Below are positions 42,964-55,535 of a DNA stretch of 64,000 nt, piece after piece. Within the stretch, counting starts at the first letter, position 1. Each line of letters opens with the position of its first letter. Below the pieces are notes generated by a model, which saw only the letters and a program-made list of their open reading frames with translations, did not search any database and was not told where the DNA came from. The stretch comes from Arion vulgaris (taxonomy: Eukaryota > Mollusca > Gastropoda > Stylommatophora > Arionidae), in the NCBI GenBank assembly GCA_020796225.1, contig CM036775.1, forward strand, positions 1,443,001-1,507,000. Direction: 5' to 3'. Made by a program: the position numbers and the translations under genes.

Positions 42964-45900
42964 TCATCATACTGCTACACTGTGAGACAAAACATGATTA
43001 GAGAATGAAGAAGATAATGTATCATCACACTGTGAGACAAAACATGATTAGAGAATGAAGAAGATAATGTATCATCACACTGTTACACTGTGAGACAAAA
43101 CATGATTAGAGAATGAAGAAGATAATGTATCATCACACTGTTACACTGTGAGACAAAACATGATTAGAGAATGAAGAAGATAATGTATCATCACACTGTT
43201 ACACTGTGAGACAAAACATGATTAGAGAATGAAGAAGATAATGTATCATCACACTGTTACACTGTGAGACAAAACAAGATTAGAGAATGAAGAAGATAAT
43301 GTATCATCACACTGTTACACTGTGAGACAAAACAAGATTAGAGAATGAAGAAGATAATGTATCATCACACTGCTACACTGTGAGACAAAACATGATTAGA
43401 GAATGAAGAAGATAATGTATCATCACACTGTTACACTGTGAGACAAAACATGATTAGAGAATGAAGAAGATAATGTATCATCACACTGTTACACTGTGAG
43501 ACAAAACATGATTAGAGAATGAAGAAGATAATGTATCATCACACTGTTACACTGTGAGACAAAACAAGATTAGAGAATGAAGAAGATAATGTATCATCAC
43601 ACTGTTACACTGTGAGACAAAACAAGATTAGAGAATGAAGAAGATAATGTATCATCACACTGTTACACTGTGAGACAAAACAAGATTAGAGAATGAAGAA
43701 GATAATGTATCATCACACTGTTACACTGTGAGACAAAACATGATTAGAGAATGAAGAAGATAATGTATCATCACACTGTTACACTGTGAGACAAAACAAG
43801 ATTAGAGAATAAAGAAGATAATGTATCATCACACTGTTACACTGTGAGACAAAACATGATTAGAGAATGAAGAAGATAATGTATCATCACACTGTGAGAC
43901 AAAACATGATTAGAGAATGAAGAAGATAATGTATCATCACACTGTGAGACAAAACATGATTAGAGAATAAAGAAGATAATGTATCATCACACTGTTACAC
44001 TGTGAGACAAAACAAGATTAGAGAATGAAGAAGATAATGTATCATTACACTGCTACACTGTGAGACAAAACATGATTAGAGAATGAAGAAGATAATGTAT
44101 CATCACACTGTTACACTGTGAGACAAAACATGATTAGAGAATGAAGAAGATAATGTATCATCACACTGTTACACTGTGAGACAAAACAAGATTAGAGAAT
44201 AAAGAAGATAATGTATCATCACACTGTTACACTGTGAGACAAAACATGATTAGAGAATGAAGAAGATAATGTATCATTACACTGTTACACTGTGAGACAA
44301 AACATGATTAGAGAATGAAGAAGATAATGTATCATCACACTGTGAGACAAAACATGATTAGAGAATGAAGAAGATAATGTATCATCACACTGTGAGACAA
44401 AACATGATTAGAGAATGAAGAAGATAATGTATCATCACACTGTGAGACAAAACATGATTAGAGAATGAAGAAGATAATGTATCATCACACTGTTACACTG
44501 TGAGACAAAACATGATTAGAGAATGAAGAAGATAATGTATCATCACACTGTTACACTGTGAGACAAAACAAGATTAGAGAATGAAGAAGATAATGTATCA
44601 TCACACTGTTACACTGTGAGACAAAACATGATTAGAGAATGAAGAAGATAATGTATCATCACACTGTTACACTGTGAGACAAAACAAGATTAGAGAATGA
44701 AGAAGATAATGTATCATCACACTGCTACACTGTGAGACAAAACAAGATTAGAGAATAAAGAAGATAATGTATCATCACACTGTTACACTGTGAGACAAAA
44801 CAAGATTAGAGAATGAAGAAGATAATGTATCATCACACTGTTACACTGTGAGACAAAACATGATTAGAGAATGAAGAAGATAATGTATCATCACACTGCT
44901 ACACTGTGAGACAAAACATGATTAGAGAATGAAGAAGATAATGTATCATCACACTGTTACACTGTGAGACAAAACATGATTAGAGAATGAAGAAGATAAT
45001 GTATCATCACACTGTTACACTGTGAGACAAAACAAGATTAGAGAATGAAGAAGATAATGTATCATCACACTGTTACACTGTGAGACAAAACAAGATTAGA
45101 GAATGAAGAAGATAATGTATCATCACACTGTTACACTGTGAGACAAAACATGATTAGAGAATGAAGAAGATAATGTATCATCACACTGTTACACTGTGAG
45201 ACAAAACATGATTAGAGAATGAAGAAGATAATGTATCATCACACTGTTACACTGTGAGACAAAACATGATTAGAGAATGAAGAAGATAATGTATCATCAC
45301 ACTGTTACACTGTGAGACAAAACAAGATTAGAGAATGAAGAAGATAATGTATCATCACACTGTTACACTGTGAGACAAAACAAGATTAGAGAATGAAGAA
45401 GATAATGTATCATTACACTGTTACACTGTGAGACAAAACATGATTAGAGAATGAAGAAGATAATGTATCATTACACTGTTACACTGTGAGACAAAACATG
45501 ATTAGAGAATGAAGAAGATAATGTATCATCACACTGTTACACTGTGAGACAAAACATGATTAGAGAATGAAGAAGATAATGTATCATCACACTGTTACAC
45601 TGTGAGACAAAACAAGATTAGAGAATGAAGAAGATAATGTATCATCACACTGTTACACTGTGAGACAAAACATGATTAGAGAATGAAGAAGATAATGTAT
45701 CATCACACTGTTACACTGTGAGACAAAACAAGATTAGAGAATGAAGAAGATAATGTATCATCACACTGTTACACTGTGAGACAAAACATGATTAGAGAAT
45801 GAAGAAGATAATGTATCATCACACTGTTACACTGTGAGACAAAACAAGATTAGAGAATGAAGAAGATAATGTATCATCACACTGTTACACTGTGAGACAA

Positions 45901-48900
45901 AACATGATTAGAGAATGAAGAAGATAATGTATCATCACACTGTTACACTGTGAGACAAAACAAGATTAGAGAATAAAGAAGATAATGTATCATCACACTG
46001 TGAGACAAAACAAGATTAGAGAATAAAGAAGATAATGTATCATCACACTGTTACACTGTGAGACAAAACATGATTAGAGAATGAAGAAGATAATGTATCA
46101 TCACACTGTTACACTGTGAGACAAAACAAGATTAGAGAATGAAGAAGATAATGTATCATCACACTGTTACACTGTGAGACAAAACAAGATTAGAGAATGA
46201 AGAAGATAATGTATCATCACACTGTTACACTGTGAGACAAAACAAGATTAGAGAATGAAGAAGATAATGTATCATCACACTGTGAGACAAAACATGATTA
46301 GAGAATGAAGAAGATAATGTATCATCACACTGTTACACTGTGAGACAAAACAAGATTAGAGAATGAAGAAGATAATGTATCATCACACTGTTACACTGTG
46401 AGACAAAACATGATTAGAGAATGAAGAAGATAATGTATCATCACACTGCTACACTGTGAGACAAAACATGATTAGAGAATGAAGAAGATAATGTATCATC
46501 ACACTGTTACACTGTGAGACAAAACAAGATTAGAGAATGAAGAAGATAATGTATCATCACACTGTTACACTGTGAGACAAAACATGATTAGAGAATGAAG
46601 AAGATAATGTATCATCACACTGTTACACTGTGAGACAAAACAAGATTAGAGAATGAAGAAGATAATGTATCATCACACTGTTACACTGTGAGACAAAACA
46701 TGATTAGAGAATGAAGAAGATAATGTATCATCACACTGTTACACTGTGAGACAAAACATGATTAGAGAATGAAGAAGATAATGTATCATCACACTGTTAC
46801 ACTGTGAGACAAAACATGATTAGAGAATGAAGAAGATAATGTATCATCACACTGTTACACTGTGAGACAAAACATGATTAGAGAATGAAGAAGATAATGT
46901 ATCATCACACTGTTACACTGTGAGACAAAACATGATTAGAGAATGAAGAAGATAATGTATCATCACACTGTTACACTGTGAGACAAAACATGATTAGAGA
47001 ATAAAGAAGATAATGTATCATCACACTGCTACACTGTGAGACAAAACATGATTAGAGAATGAAGAAGATAATGTATCATCACACTGCTACACTGTGAGAC
47101 AAAACATGATTAGAGAATGAAGAAGATAATGTATCATCACACTGCTACACTGTGAGACAAAACATGATTAGAGAATGAAGAAGATAATGTATCATTACAC
47201 TGCTACACTGTGAGACAAAACAAGATTAGAGAATAAAGAAGATAATGTATCATCACACTGTTACACTGTGAGACAAAACATGATTAGAGAATGAAGAAGA
47301 TAATGTATCATCACACTGTTACACTGTGAGACAAAACATGATTAGAGAATGAAGAAGATAATGTATCATCACACTGTTACACTGTGAGACAAAACAAGAT
47401 TAGAGAATGAAGAAGATAATGTATCATCACACTGTTACACTGTGAGACAAAACATGATTAGAGAATGAAGAAGATAATGTATCATCACACTGTTACACTG
47501 TGAGACAAAACAAGATTAGAGAATGAAGAAGATAATGTATCATCACACTGTTACACTGTGAGACAAAACAAGATTAGAGAATGAAGAAGATAATGTATCA
47601 TCACACTGTTACACTGTGAGACAAAACAAGATTAGAGAATGAAGAAGATAATGTATCATCACACTGTTACACTGTGAGACAAAACAAGATTAGAGAATGA
47701 AGAAGATAATGTATCATCACACTGTTACACTGTGAGACAAAACAAGATTAGAGAATGAAGAAGATAATGTATCATCACACTGTTACACTGTGAGACAAAA
47801 CAAGATTAGAGAATGAAGAAGATAATGTATCATTACACTGCTACACTGTGAGACAAAACATGATTAGAGAATGAAGAAGATAATGTATCATCACACTGTT
47901 ACACTGTGAGACAAAACAAGATTAGAGAATGAAGAAGATAATGTATCATCACACTGTTACACTGTGAGACAAAACATGATTAGAGAATGAAGAAGATAAT
48001 GTATCATCACACTGTTACACTGTGAGACAAAACAAGATTAGAGAATGAAGAAGATAATGTATCATCACACTGTTACACTGTGAGACAAAACATGATTAGA
48101 GAATAAAGAAGATAATGTATCATCACACTGTTACACTGTGAGACAAAACAAGATTAGAGAATAAAGAAGATAATGTATCATCACACTGTTACACTGTGAG
48201 ACAAAACAAGATTAGAGAATGAAGAAGATAATGTATCATCACACTGTTACACTGTGAGACAAAACAAGATTAGAGAATGAAGAAGATAATGTATCATCAC
48301 ACTGTGAGACAAAACATGATTAGAGAATGAAGAAGATAATGTATCATCACACTGTTACACTGTGAGACAAAACATGATTAGAGAATGAAGAAGATAATGT
48401 ATCATCACACTGTTACACTGTGAGACAAAACATGATTAGAGAATGAAGAAGATAATGTATCATCACACTGTGAGACAAAACATGATTAGAGAATGAAGAA
48501 GATAATGTATCATTACACTGTTACACTGTGAGACAAAACAAGATTAGAGAATGAAGAAGATAATGTATCATCACACTGTTACACTGTGAGACAAAACAAG
48601 ATTAGAGAATGAAGAAGATAATGTATCATCACACTGTGAGACAAAACATGATTAGAGAATGAAGAAGATAATGTATCATCACACTGTTACACTGTGAGAC
48701 AAAACAAGATTAGAGAATGAAGAAGATAATGTATCATCACACTGTTACACTGTGAGACAAAACATGATTAGAGAATAAAGAAGATAATGTATCATCACAC
48801 TGTTACACTGTGAGACAAAACATGATTAGAGAATGAAGAAGATAATGTATCATCACACTGTTACACTGTGAGACAAAACATGATTAGAGAATGAAGAAGA

Positions 48901-50207
48901 TAATGTATCATCACACTGCTACACTGTGAGACAAAACATGATTAGAGAATGAAGAAGATAATGTATCATCACACTGTGAGACAAAACATGATTAGAGAAT
49001 AAAGAAGATAATGTATCATCACACTGTGAGACAAAACATGATTAGAGAATAAAGAAGATAATGTATCATCACACTGCTACACTGTGAGACAAAACATGAT
49101 TAGAGAATGAAGAAGATAATGTATCATCACACTGTTACACTGTGAGACAAAACATGATTAGAGAATGAAGAAGATAATGTATCATCACACTGTGAGACAA
49201 AACATGATTAGAGAATAAAGAAGATAATGTATCATCACACTGTGAGACAAAACATGATTAGAGAATAAAGAAGATAATGTATCATCACACTGTTACACTG
49301 TGAGACAAAACAAGATTAGAGAATGAAGAAGATAATGTATCATCACACTGTTACACTGTGAGACAAAACATGATTAGAGAATGAAGAAGATAATGTATCA
49401 TCACACTGCTACACTGTGAGACAAAACAAGATTAGAGAATGAAGAAGATAATGTATCATCACACTGCTACACTGTGAGACAAAACAAGATTAGAGAATGA
49501 AGAAGATAATGTATCATCACACTGTTACACTGTGAGACAAAACAAGATTAGAGAATGAAGAAGATAATGTATCATCACACTGTTACACTGTGAGACAAAA
49601 CAAGATTAGAGAATGAAGAAGATAATGTATCATCACACTGTTACACTGTGAGACAAAACAAGATTAGAGAATGAAGAAGATAATGTATCATCACACTGCT
49701 ACACTGTGAGACAAAACATGATTAGAGAATGAAGAAGATAATGTATCATCACACTGTTACACTGTGAGACAAAACATGATTAGAGAATGAAGAAGATAAT
49801 GTATCATCACACTGTTACACTGTGAGACAAAACATGATTAGAGAATGAAGAAGATAATGTATCATCACACTGTTACACTGTGAGACAAAACATGATTAGA
49901 GAATGAAGAAGATAATGTATCATCACACTGTTACACTGTGAGACAAAACATGATTAGAGAATGAAGAAGATAATGTATCATCACACTGCTACACTGTGAG
50001 ACAAAACATGATTAGAGAATGAAGAAGATAATGTATCATCACACTGTTACACTGTGAGACAAAACAAGATTAGAGAATGAAGAAGATAATGTATCATCAC
50101 ACTGCTACACTGTGAGACAAAACAAGATTAGAGAATAAAGAAGATAATGTATCATCACACTGTTACACTGTGAGACAAAACAAGATTAGAGAATGAAGAA
50201 GATAATG
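42964..50207. repeat. 58-bp satellite array, about 125 units, 7.2 kb
   Basis: Each 60-base line shifts by two positions, so the period is 58 bp. The unit contains CACTGTGAGACAAAACATGA, TTAGAGAATGAAGAAGATAA and TGTATCATCACACTGTTA. Variable sites are CATGATT/CAAGATT, GAATG/GAATA, TGTTAC/TGCTAC and CATCAC/CATTAC. A 50-bp variant lacking TTACACTG is interspersed (for example near 43021, 43885, 44335-44460, 48300 and 49020). The first half matches the LINE-zeta 3' end, e.g. AAAACATGATTAGAGAAT on the - strand at 3890-3865. No open frame of note. Confidence 0.98.
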
Positions 50208-50259
50208 TTATTGTCCATGATGTGCATCAATATGTTGCCACAGGAAACATACATATCCT

Positions 50260-50750
50260 CCGAAATTTTACTTTTGTTTCTTTGCTTGTTTTATGCAATA
50301 ATACAATGCTACATAGAACCAATACTGACTTGTGGATGCGAGTCATGGACATTAAACACACAGATCGAAAAATCTCTGAAGGCCACAGAGATATCGTTTT
50401 ACAGAAGAATGATGAGAATTCCATGGACTGCTAAAATGACTAATGTTGAGGTCTTGAATGAGGTCAAGACACAGAGAAAACTTATCGTCAATATAAGAAA
50501 GAGGCAGTCATCATTTTTCGGACATGTAATGAGGAAGAGAAGTTTCAAACACATTGTGACAACCGGTAAAATTGAGGGGAAATGAGACAGAGGAAGACAG
50601 GGAGAGAAAATTTTGGATAACCTAACTTCATGGCATGAAAGAGCGTCAACATCTGAGATGATAGCAAACACCAGAGACAGAGATTTGTGGAGATTCATGA
50701 TCACCTACGCCACCTGGCATGGCACCTGATGATGATGATTCATATGTTGT
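50260..50750 (+). mobile_element. LINE-gamma C-terminal fragment
   Basis: Encodes IQCYIEPILTCGCESWTLNT, FYRRMMRIPWTAKMTNVEVL and FKHIVTTGKIEGK, then after a stop RDLWRFMITYATWHGT and a TGATGATGATGATT tail. It begins about 60 bp after the satellite. Confidence 0.85.
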
Positions 50751-50754
50751 AGTG

Positions 50755-51080
50755 CCACAGTTGTTATTATTGCCATCCACTTCAGTTATTATTTGGTTAT
50801 TGGTTACTAAACTGACATCATTACACTCCAAGCAGACCCATAGGTGCTCAGTCCCCCAACAGATATCGAAGAGTATGCATACTGATGGTTCCTGTGGTGC
50901 GCTGATTAAACACACCTCTCACTCTGCCTCTCAGGCATCCAGTTCGACTTGAACAACGGGTAACTCCAAACTGCTTAAATCGCTGATCGATTCAACATCG
51001 ATTTTAGTGTCCTCATCCAACAGACAGTCGCAAGAGACCGAAGAATATCTCCGTTATCCATCTTCAACTCCCCAACAATC
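50755..51080 (-). mobile_element. LINE-eta C-terminal fragment
   Basis: On the - strand: FDICWGTEHLWVCLECNDVS preceded by decayed RNase H-proximal sequence. Same segment as 24905-25262 and 2650-2850. A SINE-C 3' scrap (CAAACATATCACAAAGAGTG) follows at 51083-51135. Confidence 0.65.
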
Positions 51081-51144
51081 GATCAAACATATCACAAAGA
51101 GTGATTAAAATTGGTCGTAAAGAACAAACGCGAAGAAGAAGAAC

Positions 51145-51950
51145 AGACGTTCAATTGGCCAGTGTTTTACTGTCAACTTCTGAGTTTTCGCTTGTCTCTC
51201 TTGTCTTTACAGATGTTCAATTGGCAAGTGTTTTACTGTGTCAACTTCTGAGTTTTCGCTTGTCTCTCTTGCCTTTACAGACGGTCAATTGGCAAGTGTT
51301 TTACTGTAACAACTTCTGAGTTTTCACTTTTCTCTTGCCTTTACAGACGGTCAATTGGCAAGTGTTTTACTGTGACAACTTCTGAGTTTTCACTTGTCTC
51401 TCTTGCCTTTACAGATGTTCAATTGGCAAGTGTTTTACTGTAACAACTTCTGAGTTTTCACTTGTCTCTCTTGCCTTTACAGACGGTCAATTGGCAAGTG
51501 TTTTACTGTAACAACTTCTGAGTTTTCACTTGTCTCTCTTGCCTTTACAGATGTTCAATTGGCAAGTGTTTTACTGTAACAACTTCTGAGTTTTCACTTG
51601 TCTCTCTTGCCTTTACAGATGTTCAATTGGCAAGTGTTTTACTGTAACAACTTCTGAGTTTTCACTTGTCTCTCTTGCCTTTACAGACGGTCAATTGGCA
51701 AGTGTTTTACTGTAACAACTTCTGAGTTTTCACTTGTCTCTCTTGCCTTTACAGATGTTCAATTGGCAAGTGTTTTACTGTAACAACTTCTGAGTTTTCA
51801 CTTGTCTCTCTTGCCTTTACAGATGTTCAATTGGCAAGTGTTTTACTGTAACAACTTCTGAGTTTTCACTTGTCTCTCTTGCCTTTACAGACGGTCAATT
51901 GGCAAGTGTTTTACTGTAACAACTTCTGAGTTTTCGCTTTTCTCTTGTCT
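51145..51950 (-). repeat. 68-bp tandem repeat, about 12 units, from LINE-kappa
   Basis: Unit: TTCAATTGGCAAGTGTTTTA, CTGTAACAACTTCTGAGTTT, TCACTTGTCTCTCTTGCCTT and TACAGATG. The copies alternate irregularly between ACAGACGG and ACAGATGT. 51950-52070 continues into unique LINE-kappa sequence, while at 16885-16960 the unit is present once. 52071-52540 is unassigned. Confidence 0.92.
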
Positions 51951-52546
51951 TTCAGCTCATACATAAGTCTCTTCTCAAAAGACCTTGTGCAATATTGCTT
52001 TCCACACAACTCTGTCATCAGCTAGTTTTTTCCCATGTGCTGGGACCTATAGAAAAGTTCTTCATTTAGGCCCTACAGAAACCTTTGTGCCTAGCCTGGG
52101 CAGCTAATATGTAGAATGTGCCTTGCCCATTTTGCACAAAACCCCTCTCTACCCTACTGTTTCATCCAAAGGAAAGATAAAGTCTATACGTTTGGAATCA
52201 AGCAAGGTTTGCAGGAGATGCCAGAAGATGGAATGGAATACACACTTAACCATCAACTGTCTTAGGGTGCCTCCCTCCGGATTTTTGGTCAAGGTTTACT
52301 CCTCTAGCCTTCTGCAGTACCGTGCTGACCCACAAGGCAGTGGGAATATTTTTAAGGGTTTACTCCCTAGCCTTTAGCTCTCCCGAGCCCCTCTCCACAA
52401 GGCAATTGGCGTAACTTCAGTAATATACCATTATGCAAATGTATTCAATATGACAATGTTATTAAGCCTATTATTTTGGGACCAACTTGATAATCTTGTT
52501 AGATACTGGTTGTGTTGTTGTGATGAATGGAATTTATATATATATT

Positions 52547-52975
52547 TATTGAGTGTCTGTGGCTAAGCGTTAGTGAGCTTGAGCACAACCCAAGAGTCGT
52601 TACTGTCGTTAGGTGTCTGTGGTTAAGCGTTAGTGAGCTCGTTCACAACCCAAGAGTCGTTACTGTCATTGAGTGTCTGTGGCTAAGCGTTAGTGAGCTT
52701 GAGCACAACCCAAGAGTCGTTACTCTCGTTGAGTGTCTGCGACTAAGTGTTAGTGAGCTTGAGCACAACCCAAGAGTCGTTACTGTCGTTAGGTGTCTGT
52801 GGTTAAGCGTTAGTGAGCTCGTTCACAACCCAAGAGTCGTTACTGTCATTGAGTGTCTGTGGCTAAGCGTTAGTGAGCTTGAGCACAACCCAAGAGTCGT
52901 TACTCTCGTTGAGTGTCTGCGACTAAGTGTTAGTGAGCTTGAGCACAACCCAAGAGTCGTTACTGTCGTTACTGC
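52547..52975 (+). repeat. 60-bp tandem repeat (7 units) with 180-bp higher-order period, SINE-H head
   Basis: Units GTGTCTGTGGCTAAGCGTTA, GTGAGCTTGAGCACAACCCA, AGAGTCGTTACTGTCGTT. Units 2-3-4 are repeated exactly as 5-6-7, so a 180-bp trimer was duplicated. Because 60 is a multiple of three and units lack stops, one frame is open for 170 codons with a 20-residue period; I do not read it as a gene. The unit resembles the SINE head at 13133. Confidence 0.9.
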
Positions 52976-53176
52976 CTGTAATGTTATTTTTAAGTGGTGT
53001 AGGACAGGTGGGGGTGGTGCATGTGTCTGTGGAATTTAATGACCGCATGGTTAGCGCAGTCGCCGCAAAACTGTTCAGGTTATGATTTTTCTTTATGCTC
53101 CCAACAGAAAAAACTCCTTTGCGTGGATTGAACCCTAGTCTCCCTCATGGGAGTCATGCTCTAAATCCATTCGGCC
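52972..53176 (-). mobile_element. SINE-D copy inserted in SINE-H
   Basis: Reversed SINE-D: GTGTAGGACAGGTGGGGGTG, GTTAGCGCAGTCGCCGCAAA, GTGGATTGAACCCTAGTCTC, CCATTCGGCCAAG. To the left is the SINE-H head array; to the right, 53177 continues the SINE-H body with GTACCTGGTTCAAACTTTGG. Confidence 0.7.
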
Positions 53177-53261
53177 AAGAGTACCTGGTTCAAACTTTGG
53201 AGTGGGCAGTTTGGAAGAAAATTTGATCCAGTGGATATTTAAGAGCTGTAAAAATAGACCT

Positions 53262-53512
53262 CGGTGGCGTCTGTGGCTTAGGGGATTGTGACTCAGTCTA
53301 ATAACCCCAACGTTCTGTGTTCGAATCACGCTGCGAACAGTTTGGTTGCAAATTGTTCCGCGTGTAATTTTACAAAACGACTATGACGCCACCCGTTCAG
53401 AAACCAATGGCAAACTACTGAACATAATAATGCCTAGAAAAATCACAACAGTGTTAAAAAGCTTAGGTTGATTCGCAAAGTCCTGTAAAGGATATAATGT
53501 AATAATAATAAT
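53262..53512 (+). mobile_element. SINE-I, tRNA-derived
   Basis: Box A-like TGTGGCTTAGGGGATTG, box B GTGTTCGAATCAC, body CCAATGGCAAACTACTGAAC, and 3' end CCTGTAAAGGATATAATG plus (TAA)n. A 3' part of the same family is at 53885-54025. Confidence 0.7.
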
Positions 53513-53885
53513 AAAGCCCATAACCCGTTAGGGTGTCACTGTGGAGACATCAGCACAAAAAGCACGCCATGAATCTGTCTTCAACTCTTCGAGCAAGTGT
53601 GGAGAAACTCTGTCCTGACCAGCTCTTGATGTTGTCAAACCAGGATTTTCTCTGCCCTCCTTTCTTCCTTCCACCCTCAACTGTTCCCTATAGGATAGTC
53701 TTAGAGAGTGAATTATGTCTTATCACATGCCCGATCCACGCAAGTTTATGCCGTTTCACGATTGTCAAGAGTGGTACTTGTTGACCTGCAAGGTTGTTTA
53801 TTTGGTCTCTTACATAAATATTCGTCTTATGTTCTATGTGACTGATGCATAGTACCCGTCTGTAACACGTCTGTAAAGGATATGC
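53513..53885 (-). mobile_element. LINE RT C-terminal fragment
   Basis: On the - strand: CYRRVLCISHIEHKTNIYVR, VKRHKLAWIGHVIRHNSLSK, TILQGTVEGGRKKGGQRKSW. This is a widespread animal LINE C-terminus (LAWFGHVTRH...SKTILQGTLEGGRRRG). It keeps an almost open frame. Confidence 0.75.
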
Positions 53886-54044
53886 AATTAACTAACTAAA
53901 AATAGACCTCACCATTCAGATAGCAATTGCAAACTACTGAAAGTATAAGTGGTGCCTAGAAAATGAACAACTAATTTACTGTGGTTAATGGCAACGTCTT
54001 GTAAAGGATATGCTACGATTTTCATTTTATTTGATATCACATTT

Positions 54045-54497
54045 CCCCTGTGGGGTTTCTAGGCTGTGGTACAATTCTACTCCGATGTGTTTCTAGGGTG
54101 TGGTACAATTCTACTCCGATGTGTTTCTAGAGTGTGCTACAATTCTACTCCGATGTGTTTCTAGGGTGTGGTACAATTCTACTCCTATGTGTTTCTAGGG
54201 TGTGGTACAATTCTACTCCTATGTGTTTCTAAGGTGTGGTACAATTCTACTCTGATGTGTTTCTAGGGTGTGCTACAATTCTACTCTGATGTGTTTCTAG
54301 AGTGTGGTACAATTCTACTCTGATGTGTTTCTAGAGTGTGGTACAATTCTACTCTGATGTGTTTCTAGGGTGTGCTACAATTCTACTCTGATGTGTTTCT
54401 AGAGTGTGGTACAATTCTACTCTGATGTGTTTCTAGAGTGTGGTACAATTCTACTCTGATGTGTTTCTAGAGTGTGGTACAATTCTACTCGGATGCA
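54045..54497. repeat. 34-bp minisatellite, about 13 units
   Basis: GTGTTTCTAGGGTGTGGTAC plus AATTCTACTCCGAT, with GGTGTG/AGTGTG and CCGAT/CTGAT/CCTAT variants in runs, indicating local homogenisation. Confidence 0.93.
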
Positions 54498-54539
54498 GTG
54501 TATAAAAGCATAAGGCTGCCCATGCAAAAGGTGGATTTC

Positions 54540-54650
54540 AGAAATAACAATCAGTGAAAAACACTTTATGAAGCGCACGTAACAAGAGACTATTCTAGAA
54601 ATCTCTTCTTATCCTGACACTCTACGACAAAACAGGATTAGAGATAAAAA
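54540..54650 (+). mobile_element. LINE-zeta 3' UTR fragment
   Basis: ACTTTATGAAGCGCACGTAA, CTCTTCTTATCCTGACACTC, then ACGACAAAACAGGATTAGAG and AAAAA. This is the sequence region amplified in the 58- and 25-bp arrays. Confidence 0.65.
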
Positions 54651-54654
54651 AAAG

Positions 54655-54955
54655 GGTTCTAGTGCTGTGAAGAACAGAACCACTGTCTCCTCTCACATGT
54701 TGTAAAAGATGAACAAGAAAGTTTTGGCATTGAGTCAACGATCCTCCACACTGTTAAAAAAACACAAAAAACTGAAAGACTGAAAAAACAAACCCAATCT
54801 GTTTCTAGTGCTGTGAAGAACAGAACCACTATCTTCTCTCACATGCTGTAAAAGATGACCAAGAGAGTTTGGTGGTCGGGTCGGCAACCCCTCCATCCCA
54901 CGCTGTTAAAGAACCAAACAGCTGCACAATGAAAGACTGAAACAACAAAACCAAA
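54655..54955. repeat. About 150-bp tandem duplication
   Basis: TTCTAGTGCTGTGAAGAACA through AAAAAACAAACCCAATCTGT occurs twice (54656 and 54802), with substitutions. Confidence 0.75.
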
Positions 54956-55009
54956 CTGCTTAAGAAGATCCAGACGCCATAGTTTAAGACACAAGATCGA
55001 ATTGAGTAT

Positions 55010-55535
55010 ACTGCCTGTGTGTTGCCAGGGCCTACAATGGGAGCAAAGAATAGTAACACTATGACCTACATGGCATGTCATAAGAGGTGACTGAAGTAGG
55101 GGCCTAGGGAAGCTACTCTAGTAAATCTTCTTTGAACGCTCCATATCGACCACTTGTTAACCACTCTGTGTGATTTGTATGTGATCTAAGCCTAATAGCG
55201 ATTGTATGTTGTGCCAGTTATGCGCCTATAAGTAGGCCAGCACATCTGATTTCTGCTATGCTTTTTATTTACTAGGTAGCTTCCCTAGGTCCTACATCAG
55301 TTGCCTCTTACGACTTGCCTTGTAGGTCGCAGTGGTACTATTCTTTGCTTCCCTTGCGAGCCCGGTACCACATTGGCGACCTTAGTAAATAAAAAACATT
55401 GCAGAAATAGGATGTACTAGTCTACTTGTTGGCACATAAGTGGCATAACATACAATCGCACTTAAGCTTGGATCACATACAAATCACAAAGAGTGGTTTA
55501 ACAAGTGATCTATATGGAGCGTAAGAAGAAGAAGA
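55010..55535. mobile_element. SINE-B inserted into SINE-B in opposite orientation
   Basis: A + strand copy is split (55010-55126 and 55380-55535). A - strand copy occupies 55127-55379. The duplicated site is CTCTAGTAAAT (55116-55126) against CCTTAGTAAAT (55380-55390), one mismatch. Confidence 0.75.

Noticed and set aside
42964..50207. CRISPR-like direct repeats
   Set aside because: Units are head to tail with no unique spacers, in an animal genome; it is a satellite.
52123..52377. 84-codon open frame between LINE-kappa and the 60-bp array
   Set aside because: Looks proline/serine-rich by chance; no homologue recognised, no start context, surrounded by repeats. Left as unassigned DNA.
52527..53039. 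170-codon repeat protein
   Set aside because: Explained by a stop-free 60-bp repeat; no signal of a gene on either side, and the last part runs into a SINE.
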